Source of the DNA: Amnibacterium endophyticum
GTDB taxonomy: Bacteria; Actinomycetota; Actinomycetes; Actinomycetales; Microbacteriaceae
Direction: 5' to 3'
Assembly: GCF_042680685.1 (NCBI RefSeq)
Contig: NZ_JBHUEA010000009.1
Coordinates: 48,692-112,691, forward strand
Length of the DNA: 64,000 nucleotides
Numbering within the stretch: position 1 is the stretch's first letter; each line of letters starts with the position of its first letter. The notes beneath the pieces are model-generated. The model was not told the origin of the DNA, did no database searches, and was given only the letters and a program-made list of their open reading frames with translations. Below are positions 34,565 through 42,647 of this stretch, one piece after another. The translations under genes were made by a program, and so were the position numbers.

Positions 34565-37072
34565 ATGGGCATCACGGTGGTCAAGCGGGACGGCTCTCGC
34601 GAGCCCTACGACGCGAACAAGATCAACCTGGCGATCGAGCACGCCGCGGCCGGGCTGGACCCGAACATCACGTGGGTCACGCAGATCGCGAGCGAGCTGG
34701 AGCTGACGCTGTTCGACGGCATCACGACCCAGCAGCTCGACGAGGCCGTTATCCAGGTCGCGCTGCAGAACGTCAAGGACGACCCCGCCTTCGACACCGT
34801 CGCGGCCCGCCTGCTGCTGAAGACCATCTACAAGCGCGTGCTCGGCGACTACGCCGACGAGACGCAGGTGAAGGCGCTGCACGCGCAGCGCTTCCCCGCC
34901 TACGTCCGCCGCGGCGTCGCCGAGGACCTGCTCGACCCGCGGCTCGAGTCGATGTTCGACCTCGACGCGCTCGCCGGCGCGCTCGAGCCGGAGCACGACT
35001 CGCTGCTGAAGTACATCGGCGTCGTCACGCTGAACAACCGCTACGGCATCAAGGCCCGCAACAACGAGCCGCTCGAGGTGCCGCAGTACTTCTGGATGCG
35101 CATCGCGATGGGGCTGTCCCTGAACGAGGCGGACCCGACCACGGCGGCGCTCGGCTTCTACGCCAAGATGGCGAGCCTCGACTACCTCGCCGCCGGCTCC
35201 ACGCTCGTGAACGCGGGCACGAAGTACCCGCAGCTGTCCAACTGCTTCGTGCTCGAGATGCAGGACGACATCGAGCACATCGCGAAGACCACCCGCGACG
35301 TGATGTGGCTGACGAAGGGCACGGGCGGCATCGGCCTGTCCGTCACCAAGCTGCGCGCGCAGGGCTCGCCGATCCGGTCGAACAACACGACCTCGACCGG
35401 CCCGATCCCGTTCATGCACACGATCGACTCGATCCTGCGCGCGGTGTCCCGCGGCGGCAAGAAGTTCGGCGCCCTCTGCTTCTACATGGAGAACTGGCAC
35501 CTCGACTTCCCCGAGTTCCTCGACCTGCGGCAGAACTCCGGCGACCCGTACCGCCGCACCCGCACCGCGAACACCGCCGTGTGGATCTCGGACGAGTTCA
35601 TGAAGCGCGTCCAGAACGACGAGCCGTGGTACCTGTTCGACCCGCTGGAGGTCGCCGACCTCAACGAGCTGACGGGCAAGGCGTTCTCCGAGCGGTACGC
35701 CCACTACGTCGCGGAGGCCGAGGCCGGCCGGCTGCGCGCCCACAAGCGCATCGGCGCGCGGGAGCAGTTCAAGTCGATGCTGATGGCGCTGCAGACCACG
35801 AGCCACCCGTGGCTGACGTGGAAGGACACGATCAACAACCGGGCGCTGAACAACAACACCGGCACGATCCACTCCTCGAACCTCTGCACCGAGATCACGC
35901 TGCCGCAAGACCGCGACAACGTGTCCGTCTGCAACCTCGCGTCGATCAACCTCGCCCGTCACCTGGTGACCGGCGAGGACGGCCGGCTCGGCTTCGACTG
36001 GGCCCGGATCGCGGCGAGCGCGAAGAGCGCGATCCGTCAGCTCGACAACCTGATCGACATCACCGTGTCGAGCGTCGACGAGGCCGACAACTCGAACGAG
36101 CAGAACCGCGCGGTCGGGCTCGGCGTCATGGGCTTCACCGACGTCGTCGAGCGCCTCGGCTTCTCCTACGAGAGCGAGGAGGCGTACGCCCTGATCGACG
36201 AGGTGATGGAGCACGTCTCCTACGCCGCGATCGAGGAGTCCGTCGAGCTGGCCCGCGAGCGTGGCGCGTACCCGAACTTCGCCGGCTCGCGCTGGAGCCA
36301 GGGGATGGTGCCCTTCGACACCATCGCGATCACCGAGGCGGAGCGCGGCGTGCCGGTGCAGGTCGACCGCACCACGCGGCTCGACTGGGACGCGCTCCGC
36401 GAGCGCGTCAAGGGCGGCATGCGCAACGCGACCCTGATGGCGATCGCGCCCACCGCCTCCATCGGCCTCGTCGCCGGCACGACCCCGGGCCTCGACCCGC
36501 AGTTCTCGCAGATCTTCAGCCGGGCGACCTCGTCCGGCAAGTTCCTCGAGGTCAACCGCAACCTGGTCACCGCCCTGCAGGCGGAGGGGCTGTGGGAGCG
36601 GACGCGCGAGCAGATCCTGCGCAGCCAGGGCGACATCCAGCACATCGCCGAGATCCCGGACGCGATCAAGGCGACCTTCAAGACGAGCTTCCAGCTGTCG
36701 CCGTACTCGTTCCTCGAGGTGGCGGCGCGGGCGCAGAAGTGGATCGACCAGGCGATCAGCCGGAACATGTACCTCGAGACGCGCGATCTCGGCGACATGA
36801 TGTCGATCTACTCCGCCGCCTGGGAGCGCGGGGTCAAGACGACCTACTACCTGCACATGAAGCCGCGGCACACCGCCGAGCAGTCGACCGTGCGGGTGAA
36901 CAAGGCCGAGACCGTGGGCCAGGGCGCGGGGGCGCCCGCGCGCCGCGGCTTCGGTGCGAGCGCGCCGCAGCCCGCGGCCGCCGCACCGACGGGACCGGCC
37001 CGCCGCGGGTTCGGCGGGCTCGGATCACCGGCGCGCGGCGCCGGTGCGATCGATGGAAACAAGGGGGAGTAG
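34565..37072 (+). CDS. nrdA: ribonucleoside-diphosphate reductase class I, alpha subunit (lacking the C-terminal Cys pair)
   Basis: 835 aa. Reduces NDPs to dNDPs. ATP-cone domain at 1-95 (allosteric activity site), then the 10-stranded barrel with active-site Cys227 (LSNCFVLEM), Asn439, Cys441 and Glu443 (NLCTEITLP), Cys456 (VCNLASINL), and the radical-path dyad Tyr761-Tyr762 (KTTYYLHMK). No cysteine occurs after 456: the Ala/Gly/Pro-rich tail stops at GNKGE without the redox CxxC that class I alpha chains need for re-reduction. That pair lies in the next ORF. ATG 34565 has GAGGAGGG upstream. Expected NrdR control. Confidence 0.95.
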   Translation: MGITVVKRDGSREPYDANKINLAIEHAAAGLDPNITWVTQIASELELTLFDGITTQQLDEAVIQVALQNVKDDPAFDTVAARLLLKTIYKRVLGDYADETQVKALHAQRFPAYVRRGVAEDLLDPRLESMFDLDALAGALEPEHDSLLKYIGVVTLNNRYGIKARNNEPLEVPQYFWMRIAMGLSLNEADPTTAALGFYAKMASLDYLAAGSTLVNAGTKYPQLSNCFVLEMQDDIEHIAKTTRDVMWLTKGTGGIGLSVTKLRAQGSPIRSNNTTSTGPIPFMHTIDSILRAVSRGGKKFGALCFYMENWHLDFPEFLDLRQNSGDPYRRTRTANTAVWISDEFMKRVQNDEPWYLFDPLEVADLNELTGKAFSERYAHYVAEAEAGRLRAHKRIGAREQFKSMLMALQTTSHPWLTWKDTINNRALNNNTGTIHSSNLCTEITLPQDRDNVSVCNLASINLARHLVTGEDGRLGFDWARIAASAKSAIRQLDNLIDITVSSVDEADNSNEQNRAVGLGVMGFTDVVERLGFSYESEEAYALIDEVMEHVSYAAIEESVELARERGAYPNFAGSRWSQGMVPFDTIAITEAERGVPVQVDRTTRLDWDALRERVKGGMRNATLMAIAPTASIGLVAGTTPGLDPQFSQIFSRATSSGKFLEVNRNLVTALQAEGLWERTREQILRSQGDIQHIAEIPDAIKATFKTSFQLSPYSFLEVAARAQKWIDQAISRNMYLETRDLGDMMSIYSAAWERGVKTTYYLHMKPRHTAEQSTVRVNKAETVGQGAGAPARRGFGASAPQPAAAAPTGPARRGFGGLGSPARGAGAIDGNKGE

Positions 37073-37074
37073 CC

Positions 37075-37164
37075 ATGGGTTGGGAGAACGAGGGCGAGAA
37101 CGTCGGCGAGTACTTCGTGCCGATGGACCCGATGGACCTGCTGCAGTGCGACAGCTGCCAGTGA
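37075..37164 (+). CDS. 29-aa ORF carrying the RNR-type C-terminal CDSCQ redox tail
   Basis: Two bases after the nrdA stop, in the -1 frame. Starts MGWENEGENVGEYF and ends PMDLLQCDSCQ, with Cys25 and Cys28 in a CxxC at the extreme C-terminus, exactly what the alpha subunit lacks. It has its own ribosome binding site AAGGGGGAG (37061-37069) 5 bp before the ATG, followed by nrdB. Alternatives: (a) a redox peptide acting in trans; (b) a tail fused to alpha by -1 slippage on GGGGG (37063-37067), since this frame is open upstream; (c) an undercalled G in the run, as one extra G would make a continuous gene. Confidence 0.8.
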   Translation: MGWENEGENVGEYFVPMDPMDLLQCDSCQ

Positions 37165-37218
37165 GCACCGCCGGCTGAGCCGGCGCACGACGAACCGACG
37201 AAGAGGAAGAGGGACGAC

Positions 37219-38211
37219 ATGGGCATCCTCGGCACGGGGATCCAGGAGGGCCTGCTGCTGAAGCCGGTCCGGTACCAGTGGGCGATGGACCTGTACGAGC
37301 AGGCCGTGGCGAACACCTGGTTCCCGAACGAGATCCAGCTCGGCGAGGACATCGCCGACTTCAAGCGGATGACGGACGAGGAGCGCCACGCGGTGACGTT
37401 CCTGATGAGCTACTTCAACCCGAGCGAGCTGCTCGTGAACAAGGCGCTCGCGTTCGGGGTGTACCCGTACGTCAACGCCCCCGAGGCGCACCTCTACCTC
37501 GCGAAGCAGATGTGGGAGGAGGCCAACCACTGCATGTCGTTCGAGTACGTCCTGGAGACGTTCCCGATCGACCGCGACGAGGCCTACAACTCCCACGTCG
37601 ACATCCCGTCGATGGCGGCGAAGGAGCAGTTCGAGGTCGAGTTCATCCGCCGGATGACGGAGCAGACGCTCGACATCACGACGACCGAGGGCAAGCGCGA
37701 CTTCGTGCGCAACCTCGTCGCCTACAACGTGATCCTCGAGGGCATCTGGTTCTACTCGGGCTTCATGGTGGCGCTCTCGTTCCGTCAGCGGAACCTGCTG
37801 CGCAACTTCGGCTCCCTGGTCGACTGGATCGTCCGCGACGAGTCGCTGCACCTGAAGTTCGGGATCAACCTGATCCTCACGGTGCTCGAGGAGAACGAGG
37901 ACCTGCAGACGCCCGAGTTCGCCGACGAGATCCGCCAGATGATCCTGGACGCGGTCGAGATGGAGGAGCAGTACAACCGGGACCTGCTGCCCGGCGGCAT
38001 CCTCGGCCTCAACGCGAACTACATCAACCAGTACGTGAAGTACCTGGCGGACCGCCGGCTCGAGGAGCTCGGCTTCGAGCCCGAGTACAAGGTCTCGAAC
38101 CCGGCGAAGTGGATGGCGACGGCGAACGACACGCTGCAGCTCGTCAACTTCTTCGAGTCGACCAACACCTCGTACGAGTCGAACGCCTCCGCGGCGGTCG
38201 CCTCCCGCTGA
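37219..38211 (+). CDS. nrdB: ribonucleoside-diphosphate reductase beta subunit, class Ic-like (Phe at the radical site)
   Basis: 330 aa, ferritin-like. Metal ligands by spacing: Glu70 (NPSELLVN), Glu101 and His104 (EEANHCMSF), Glu174 (ILEGIWF), Glu208 and His211 (RDESLH). The residue four after His104, which is the radical Tyr in class Ia, is Phe108. With Glu rather than Asp as first ligand, this is the Chlamydia-type class Ic pattern (Mn(IV)/Fe(III) cofactor). Spacings 31 (70-101) and 34 (174-208) equal those of known class I beta chains. Tyr319 near the C-terminus suits the subunit-bridging radical step. Third ORF of the RNR operon, with its own AGAGG site. Confidence 0.93.
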   Translation: MGILGTGIQEGLLLKPVRYQWAMDLYEQAVANTWFPNEIQLGEDIADFKRMTDEERHAVTFLMSYFNPSELLVNKALAFGVYPYVNAPEAHLYLAKQMWEEANHCMSFEYVLETFPIDRDEAYNSHVDIPSMAAKEQFEVEFIRRMTEQTLDITTTEGKRDFVRNLVAYNVILEGIWFYSGFMVALSFRQRNLLRNFGSLVDWIVRDESLHLKFGINLILTVLEENEDLQTPEFADEIRQMILDAVEMEEQYNRDLLPGGILGLNANYINQYVKYLADRRLEELGFEPEYKVSNPAKWMATANDTLQLVNFFESTNTSYESNASAAVASR

Positions 38212-38219
38212 TCCGTCTC

Positions 38220-38290
38220 CGGCGCGCGATGCGCGGCGCCCTTCCCGACCGGTCCACCGACCGCGGGGAGGGCGCTCGCATCGCGCGCCG
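38220..38290 (+). terminator. long imperfect hairpin after nrdB
   Basis: Outer arms 38220-38233 and 38277-38290 pair perfectly (CGGCGCGCGATGCG and complement). Inner GGCGCCCTTCCC/GGGGAGGGCGCT extends the stem. Begins 8 bp after the nrdB stop and probably ends the RNR operon. Confidence 0.8.
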
Positions 38291-38368
38291 TCGTCGTTCC
38301 CGGTGCAGGCGCCGCGATCCGTGCACGGCCCACCGTCCTCGGAAGCAGGGTGTGATCGGATCGTGCGG

Positions 38369-38851
38369 ATGCGTGCCGTCGAGCTGTTCCTGGGCGGCCG
38401 GACCTTCCTGCTGCGAGCCGCGGAGGAGCGCGACGTCCCCGCGCTCGCGGCCCTGCTCGCGGACGACGACCTCGCCGCGGAGCGCGAGGACCCGGCCGGC
38501 CTCGACCCGTACCTGATCGCCTTCCGGGCGGTCGACGCGGATCCCGCGCACCTCCTGCTCGTCGCCGAGACGGACGGCGCGGTCGTCGCGACGCTGCAGC
38601 TGAGCCTGCTGCCCGGCCTCTCCCGTCAGGGCGCCCTGCGCGCCCAGCTGGAGGGCGTCCGGGTCGCGTCCGGCCACCGAGGCGGCGCGCTCGGCTCGCA
38701 GCTGGTGCGCTTCGCCCTCGGCGAGGCGCGGGCGAGGGGCGCCGCGCTCGCGCAGCTGACGACCGACCTGCGGCGCGAGGACGCGCAGCGCTTCTACGGC
38801 CGGCTCGGCTTCGCGGCCTCGCACGCGGGCCTGAAGCGGCCGCTCCGCTGA
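38369..38851 (+). CDS. GNAT-family N-acetyltransferase
   Basis: 160 aa from ATG 38369 (GTG 38363 is an alternative). Classic GNAT layout: FLLRAAEERDVPALAALLAD at the start, a central LLLVAETDGAVVATLQL strand pair, the acetyl-CoA loop VASGHRGGALGSQLV (R/QxxGxG/A type), and a C-terminal DLRREDAQRFYGRLGFA. Substrate unknown. A small stand-alone gene after the RNR operon. Confidence 0.88.
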   Translation: MRAVELFLGGRTFLLRAAEERDVPALAALLADDDLAAEREDPAGLDPYLIAFRAVDADPAHLLLVAETDGAVVATLQLSLLPGLSRQGALRAQLEGVRVASGHRGGALGSQLVRFALGEARARGAALAQLTTDLRREDAQRFYGRLGFAASHAGLKRPLR

Positions 38852-38859
38852 CCGCGACC

Positions 38860-38919
38860 CGGGCCTGTTCCGGACATCTGCGCCCGCCGCGGCGGGCACG
38901 GATGTCCGCAACGGGCCCG
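38860..38919. terminator. 30-bp imperfect palindrome between convergent genes
   Basis: Almost the whole 60-bp interval folds on itself, centred at CCGCGG near 38889, with GGACATCTGCGCCC facing GGGCACGGATGTCC. About six mismatches. Probable bidirectional terminator for the GNAT gene and the MFS gene. Confidence 0.75.
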
Positions 38920-38929
38920 GACGGCCGGC

Positions 38930-40264
38930 TCAGCGACGAAGGGGCGCCGCGACCCGCGGGGCGACGAGCACCGCGAGGACCCCGAGGGCGGCGGCGAGCC
39001 CGAAGGCCGCGGGGAACGAGGAGCCCGGCGCGAGCGCGGCGGCGACGCCGACCCCGGTCAGCGCGATGGCGACGCCGAACCCGTCGCCGATCTGCAACGC
39101 GGCGCTGTTGCGGCCGCGCTCCGCCTCGGCCGACTGCGACAGCAGCGCCGTGCTGATGCGGGGGAAGGCCAGCCCGATGCCGAGGCCGGTCGTGAGCCAG
39201 GCGACCACGAGCAGCGGCACGGGCGCGCCCGTCAGCTCGACCGCCCCGACGGCGATCAAGCCGGTCAGGAAGGCGCCGGCCCCGATCGTGATGCACCGGC
39301 GGTCGGAGAGGCGGCCGGCCAGGCGGCTCTGCAGCTCGGAGCCCGTCGCCCAGCTGAGGGCACCGACGGTGACGATGCCGCCCGCAGCCGTGGCCGGGAT
39401 CCCGCGCAGCTCGATCAGGGAGTACGGCAGGTAGGCGTCCGCGCAGGCGAACCCGGCGCTGAAGAGCCCGCGGGCGACCACCAGGGCCGGCAGACCGCGG
39501 GCCGCCCGCAGCGCGCCCGCGGGCAGCAGCGGCCGCAGGGCCACGACCGCCACGACGACCGCCCCGGCCGCGAGCACCGGGCCGGCCCCGGGGACGGCGA
39601 GCACCGGCTGCAGCACCAGCACGGCCGCGGCCGCCACGGCCGCCCAGCCGATGCGGGCGCGGGGGAGGGCGGCGCCGGTGCCCGGCATCGGCTGCGCGCG
39701 CAGCACGGGCAGGAGCAGTGCGACGGCCGCGCCGACGAGCGGGAGGATGCCGGCGAACACCCAGTGCCAGGTGAGCCAGGTCGCGACGGCACCCGCCGCG
39801 AAGGGCCCCACCAGCGACGGCAGCACCCAGGCCGCGGCGAGCAGGGCGAACACCCGCGGATGCAGGCGCTCCGGGTAGATCCGCGCGACGAGGACGTAGA
39901 GCGCCGTGCCGACCGCCCCGGCGCCGAGCCCCTGCACCCCGCGGGCCGTCACCAGCACCGGCATGGACCAGGCCGAGGCGGCGAGCACCAGGCCGGCCGC
40001 GAACAGCCCCGCTCCCACGAGCAGCGGACGGCCGGGGCCGCTGCGATCCGCCCAGGCGCCCGCGACCACCGTGCCGAGCACGCTCGTGGCGCTGAACGCG
40101 GAGAAGGCGAGCGCGTAGAGCGCCCGCCCGTCGAGGTCGCGGGCCACGAGCGGCATCGCCGTCGTGACGGCGAGCGCCTCGAAGGCGATGAGGAAGCCGA
40201 GCGAGAACACGCCGATCGTCGTGAACCGGAAGGCGGCCCCGAACGCGCCCGCGGTCCCGCTCAC
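38930..40264 (-). CDS. MFS transporter, DHA1/EmrB-like
   Basis: 444 aa, about 12-14 hydrophobic helices. Motif A-like ADRSGPGRPLLVGA after TM2 and motif C-like VLPSLVGPFAAG in TM5 mark the drug:proton antiporter group. GTG 40264 lies 6 nt after TAGGCT (minus strand), a leaderless pattern. Function predicted only at the level of proton-driven efflux. Confidence 0.9.
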   Translation of the reverse strand: MSGTAGAFGAAFRFTTIGVFSLGFLIAFEALAVTTAMPLVARDLDGRALYALAFSAFSATSVLGTVVAGAWADRSGPGRPLLVGAGLFAAGLVLAASAWSMPVLVTARGVQGLGAGAVGTALYVLVARIYPERLHPRVFALLAAAWVLPSLVGPFAAGAVATWLTWHWVFAGILPLVGAAVALLLPVLRAQPMPGTGAALPRARIGWAAVAAAAVLVLQPVLAVPGAGPVLAAGAVVVAVVALRPLLPAGALRAARGLPALVVARGLFSAGFACADAYLPYSLIELRGIPATAAGGIVTVGALSWATGSELQSRLAGRLSDRRCITIGAGAFLTGLIAVGAVELTGAPVPLLVVAWLTTGLGIGLAFPRISTALLSQSAEAERGRNSAALQIGDGFGVAIALTGVGVAAALAPGSSFPAAFGLAAALGVLAVLVAPRVAAPLRR

Positions 40265-40348
40265 GGCACGAGCCTAGGAACCCGACGCGCGCCGCTTGCG
40301 CAGCGCCGCCGACAGGCGCAGCATCGTCACCGAGAGGAGGTGGTGCAC

Positions 40349-40408
40349 ATGGCAGATCATGATTGCCGCATCGATGTGCCCTCCACCTCGTCCGCGCACA
40401 CCGCGTAG
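40349..40408 (+). CDS. possible 19-codon ORF with strong ribosome binding site
   Basis: GAGAGGAGGTGGTGCAC immediately precedes an ATG; the product MADHDCRIDVPSTSSAHTA stops at TAG 40408. No domain. It is the only candidate in the 308-bp gap 40265-40572 and could be a leader peptide for the DUF1697 gene 164 bp downstream, or chance. Confidence 0.25.
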   Translation: MADHDCRIDVPSTSSAHTA

Positions 40409-40572
40409 GGACGGGGACGAGGCGCGACCAGCGCATCGAGCAGGGCCGGAGCCGCATGCGGCACCGGCCCTGCACCGTCTCCACCGCGGATCCGGCGCCG
40501 GGTGATGTGCGCGGTCCGCAGCAGGCCCGAAGATGGCACGGGTCGCCGGACTCGAGGACGGGAGGGGCCGGG

Positions 40573-41085
40573 ATGCGGGTCGTCGCACTGCTGCGGGGCG
40601 TCAACACGGGCGGGGTGCGCTTCGCGATGCGGGACCTCGTCGCCGCGCTGACGGACGCCGGCCATCCGACGGCGCGCACGGTGCTCGCGACCGGCAACGT
40701 CCTGCTCGACGCGGAGTCGCCGACGGCCGCCGCGACCGCGGTGCACGACGTGGTGGCGGACCGGTTCGGCTTCGACCTCGCGGTCGTCGCGGTCCCGCTC
40801 GAGGCGGTGCGCGACGCCGTCACGGCCTACCCGTTCGGCCGGGTGGGCGACCGGCACGCCTACGTCGTCTTCGCGACGGACCCCGCGGCGCTCCGACCCC
40901 TGGCCGACGACCCGCGCGGCGACGAGGAGCAGGTCGCCGCGGGCGACGGCGTGCTGTTCTGGGACGTGCCGAAGGGGCGCACGCTCGAGTCGCCGTTCGG
41001 CAAGCGGCTCGGCCGCCGCACGTCGTCGGGCGCGGTCACGACCCGGAACCTGAACACGCTGGAGAAGATCGTCGCCGCCGGCTGA
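40573..41085 (+). CDS. DUF1697 domain protein
   Basis: 170 aa. MRVVALLRGVNTGG at the N-terminus, the RTVLATGNVLLDA strand, and LESPFGKRLGRRTSSGAVTTRNLNT at the C-terminus are diagnostic of the DUF1697 family, cytosolic proteins of unknown function. GGAGGGG lies upstream of the ATG. Confidence 0.92.
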   Translation: MRVVALLRGVNTGGVRFAMRDLVAALTDAGHPTARTVLATGNVLLDAESPTAAATAVHDVVADRFGFDLAVVAVPLEAVRDAVTAYPFGRVGDRHAYVVFATDPAALRPLADDPRGDEEQVAAGDGVLFWDVPKGRTLESPFGKRLGRRTSSGAVTTRNLNTLEKIVAAG

Positions 41086-41126
41086 TCCCGCGCCGCCTCG
41101 ATCGGCACCGATGGGGCCCGACCCGG

Positions 41127-42377
41127 TCAGCCCGTGGCGGTGAGAACGATCAGGGCCGCGTTCAGGGAGACCACCGCCGCGGCGGCGACCCAGGCGAGCA
41201 CGGCGACCACGCGGGGGTTCGTGCTCTCGCCCATCAGCGCACGCTGCCCCGTGAGGCGCACGAGGGGGATCAGCACGAACGGGATCCCGAAGCTCAGGAC
41301 GACCTGGCTGATCACGAGGGCCCAGGTGGGGTCGGCGCCCGCGCCGAGGATCACGAGCGCCGGCACCATCGTGACGGCGCGCCGCGCCGCGAGCGGCACG
41401 CGGACGCGCAGCAGCCCGGCCATGACGACCGACCCGGCGTAGCAGCCGACGGAGGTCGACGCGAGGCCCGAGGCGAGCAGGCCGATCGCGAAGACCACGC
41501 CGATCCCGGGCCCCAGCGCGGCGACGATCGCGGCGTGCGCGCCCTCGATCGAGTCGGTGCCGCTGACTCCGCGCAGGCTCGCCGCGGCGAGCAGCAGCAT
41601 CGCGATGTTCACCGCCCCGGCCACCACGAGCGCCGCGACGACGTCGACCCGGGTCGCCGCCAGCAGGCGCCGCCGCCCCGACTGGTCGCGCTCCGTGCCG
41701 TGCCGGTCCGTGACGAGCGCCGAGTGCAGGTAGATGGCGTGCGGCATCACGGTGGCCCCGAGCATCGAGGCGGCGAGCAGGACGCTGCCCGGCCCCTCGA
41801 ACCGCGGCACGAGCCCGCCGCTCGCCGCTCGCCAGTCGACGGGGCTGACGACGAGCCCGGCGAGGAAGCCGATCGCGATGATCACGAGCAGCGCGACGAT
41901 CACGCCCTCGAACGCGCGCTGCCCCCGGCGCGACTGCACGGCGAGCAGCACGAAGGAGACCGCCCCCGTGATCAGGCCGCCGACGAGCAGCGGGAGCCCG
42001 AACAGCAGGTTCAGGGCGATCGCGCCGCCGATCAGCTCGGCCACGTCGGTCGCCGCGGCCACGAGCTCGGCCTGCGCCCAGTAGGCGATCCGGGCGGGGC
42101 GGTGGCGCAGCCGGTCGCCGAGCACCTCGGGCAGCGTGCGGCCCGTGACGACCCCGAGCTTCGCGGACAGGTACTGCACGAGCACCGCCGTCGCGTTCGC
42201 GGCGACGAGCACCCAGACGAGCAGGTAGCCGTAGGAGGCGCCGGCCGTGAGGTTCGCCGCGACGTTGCCGGGATCGACGTAGGCGACCGCGGCGACGAAG
42301 GCGGGGCCGAGCAGGGTCAGTCGACGCAGGCGAGGCCGACGCCCGCGCTGCGCGACGTGCTCCGTGCCGGTCGCCAT
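41127..42377 (-). CDS. mntH: NRAMP-family divalent metal transporter (MntH-like)
   Basis: 416 aa, about 11 TM helices. Metal-binding DPGN in TM1 (AYVDPGNVAANL) and MPH in TM6 (ATVMPHAIYLHS) are intact, so proton-coupled Mn(II)/Fe(II) uptake is expected. ATG 42377 follows GGAGGTG; the far longer open frame upstream on this strand is a GC shadow. TACTGT on the minus strand near 42396 may be the -10. No metal-regulator gene lies next to it; the IdeR-like gene is 25 kb away. Confidence 0.92.
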   Translation of the reverse strand: MATGTEHVAQRGRRPRLRRLTLLGPAFVAAVAYVDPGNVAANLTAGASYGYLLVWVLVAANATAVLVQYLSAKLGVVTGRTLPEVLGDRLRHRPARIAYWAQAELVAAATDVAELIGGAIALNLLFGLPLLVGGLITGAVSFVLLAVQSRRGQRAFEGVIVALLVIIAIGFLAGLVVSPVDWRAASGGLVPRFEGPGSVLLAASMLGATVMPHAIYLHSALVTDRHGTERDQSGRRRLLAATRVDVVAALVVAGAVNIAMLLLAAASLRGVSGTDSIEGAHAAIVAALGPGIGVVFAIGLLASGLASTSVGCYAGSVVMAGLLRVRVPLAARRAVTMVPALVILGAGADPTWALVISQVVLSFGIPFVLIPLVRLTGQRALMGESTNPRVVAVLAWVAAAAVVSLNAALIVLTATG

Positions 42378-42647
42378 GCCACCTCCGCGGGTCACAGTAG
42401 GCGGGCCGGGCGCGGCGGGTGCCGGACGCGCGCGGCGCCCGGGGGCGAGCAGCGCTCGGGAGTCCGCTGAGGGCGGACGGCACCGCCTTGCCGCTGTCGG
42501 AGGCGGGTGAGAAGGTTGACGAGTCGCCGATCGCGGTCCGCTGCGCGGCGTCCCGTCGGGAGTCCCGGCCGATCCGGCCGCTCCTGTCGTCCCGGCTCGT
42601 TCCTCGAGTCCGTCAAGGACGCCGCCTTCGCCCGAAGAGGAGCCTCC

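Noticed and set aside
37060..37080. Stop-codon read-through of nrdA to attach the CDSCQ tail
   Set aside because: The tail is in the -1 frame; reading through TAG continues into an unrelated Arg/Ser/Thr-rich frame. Only frameshifting or separate initiation fits.
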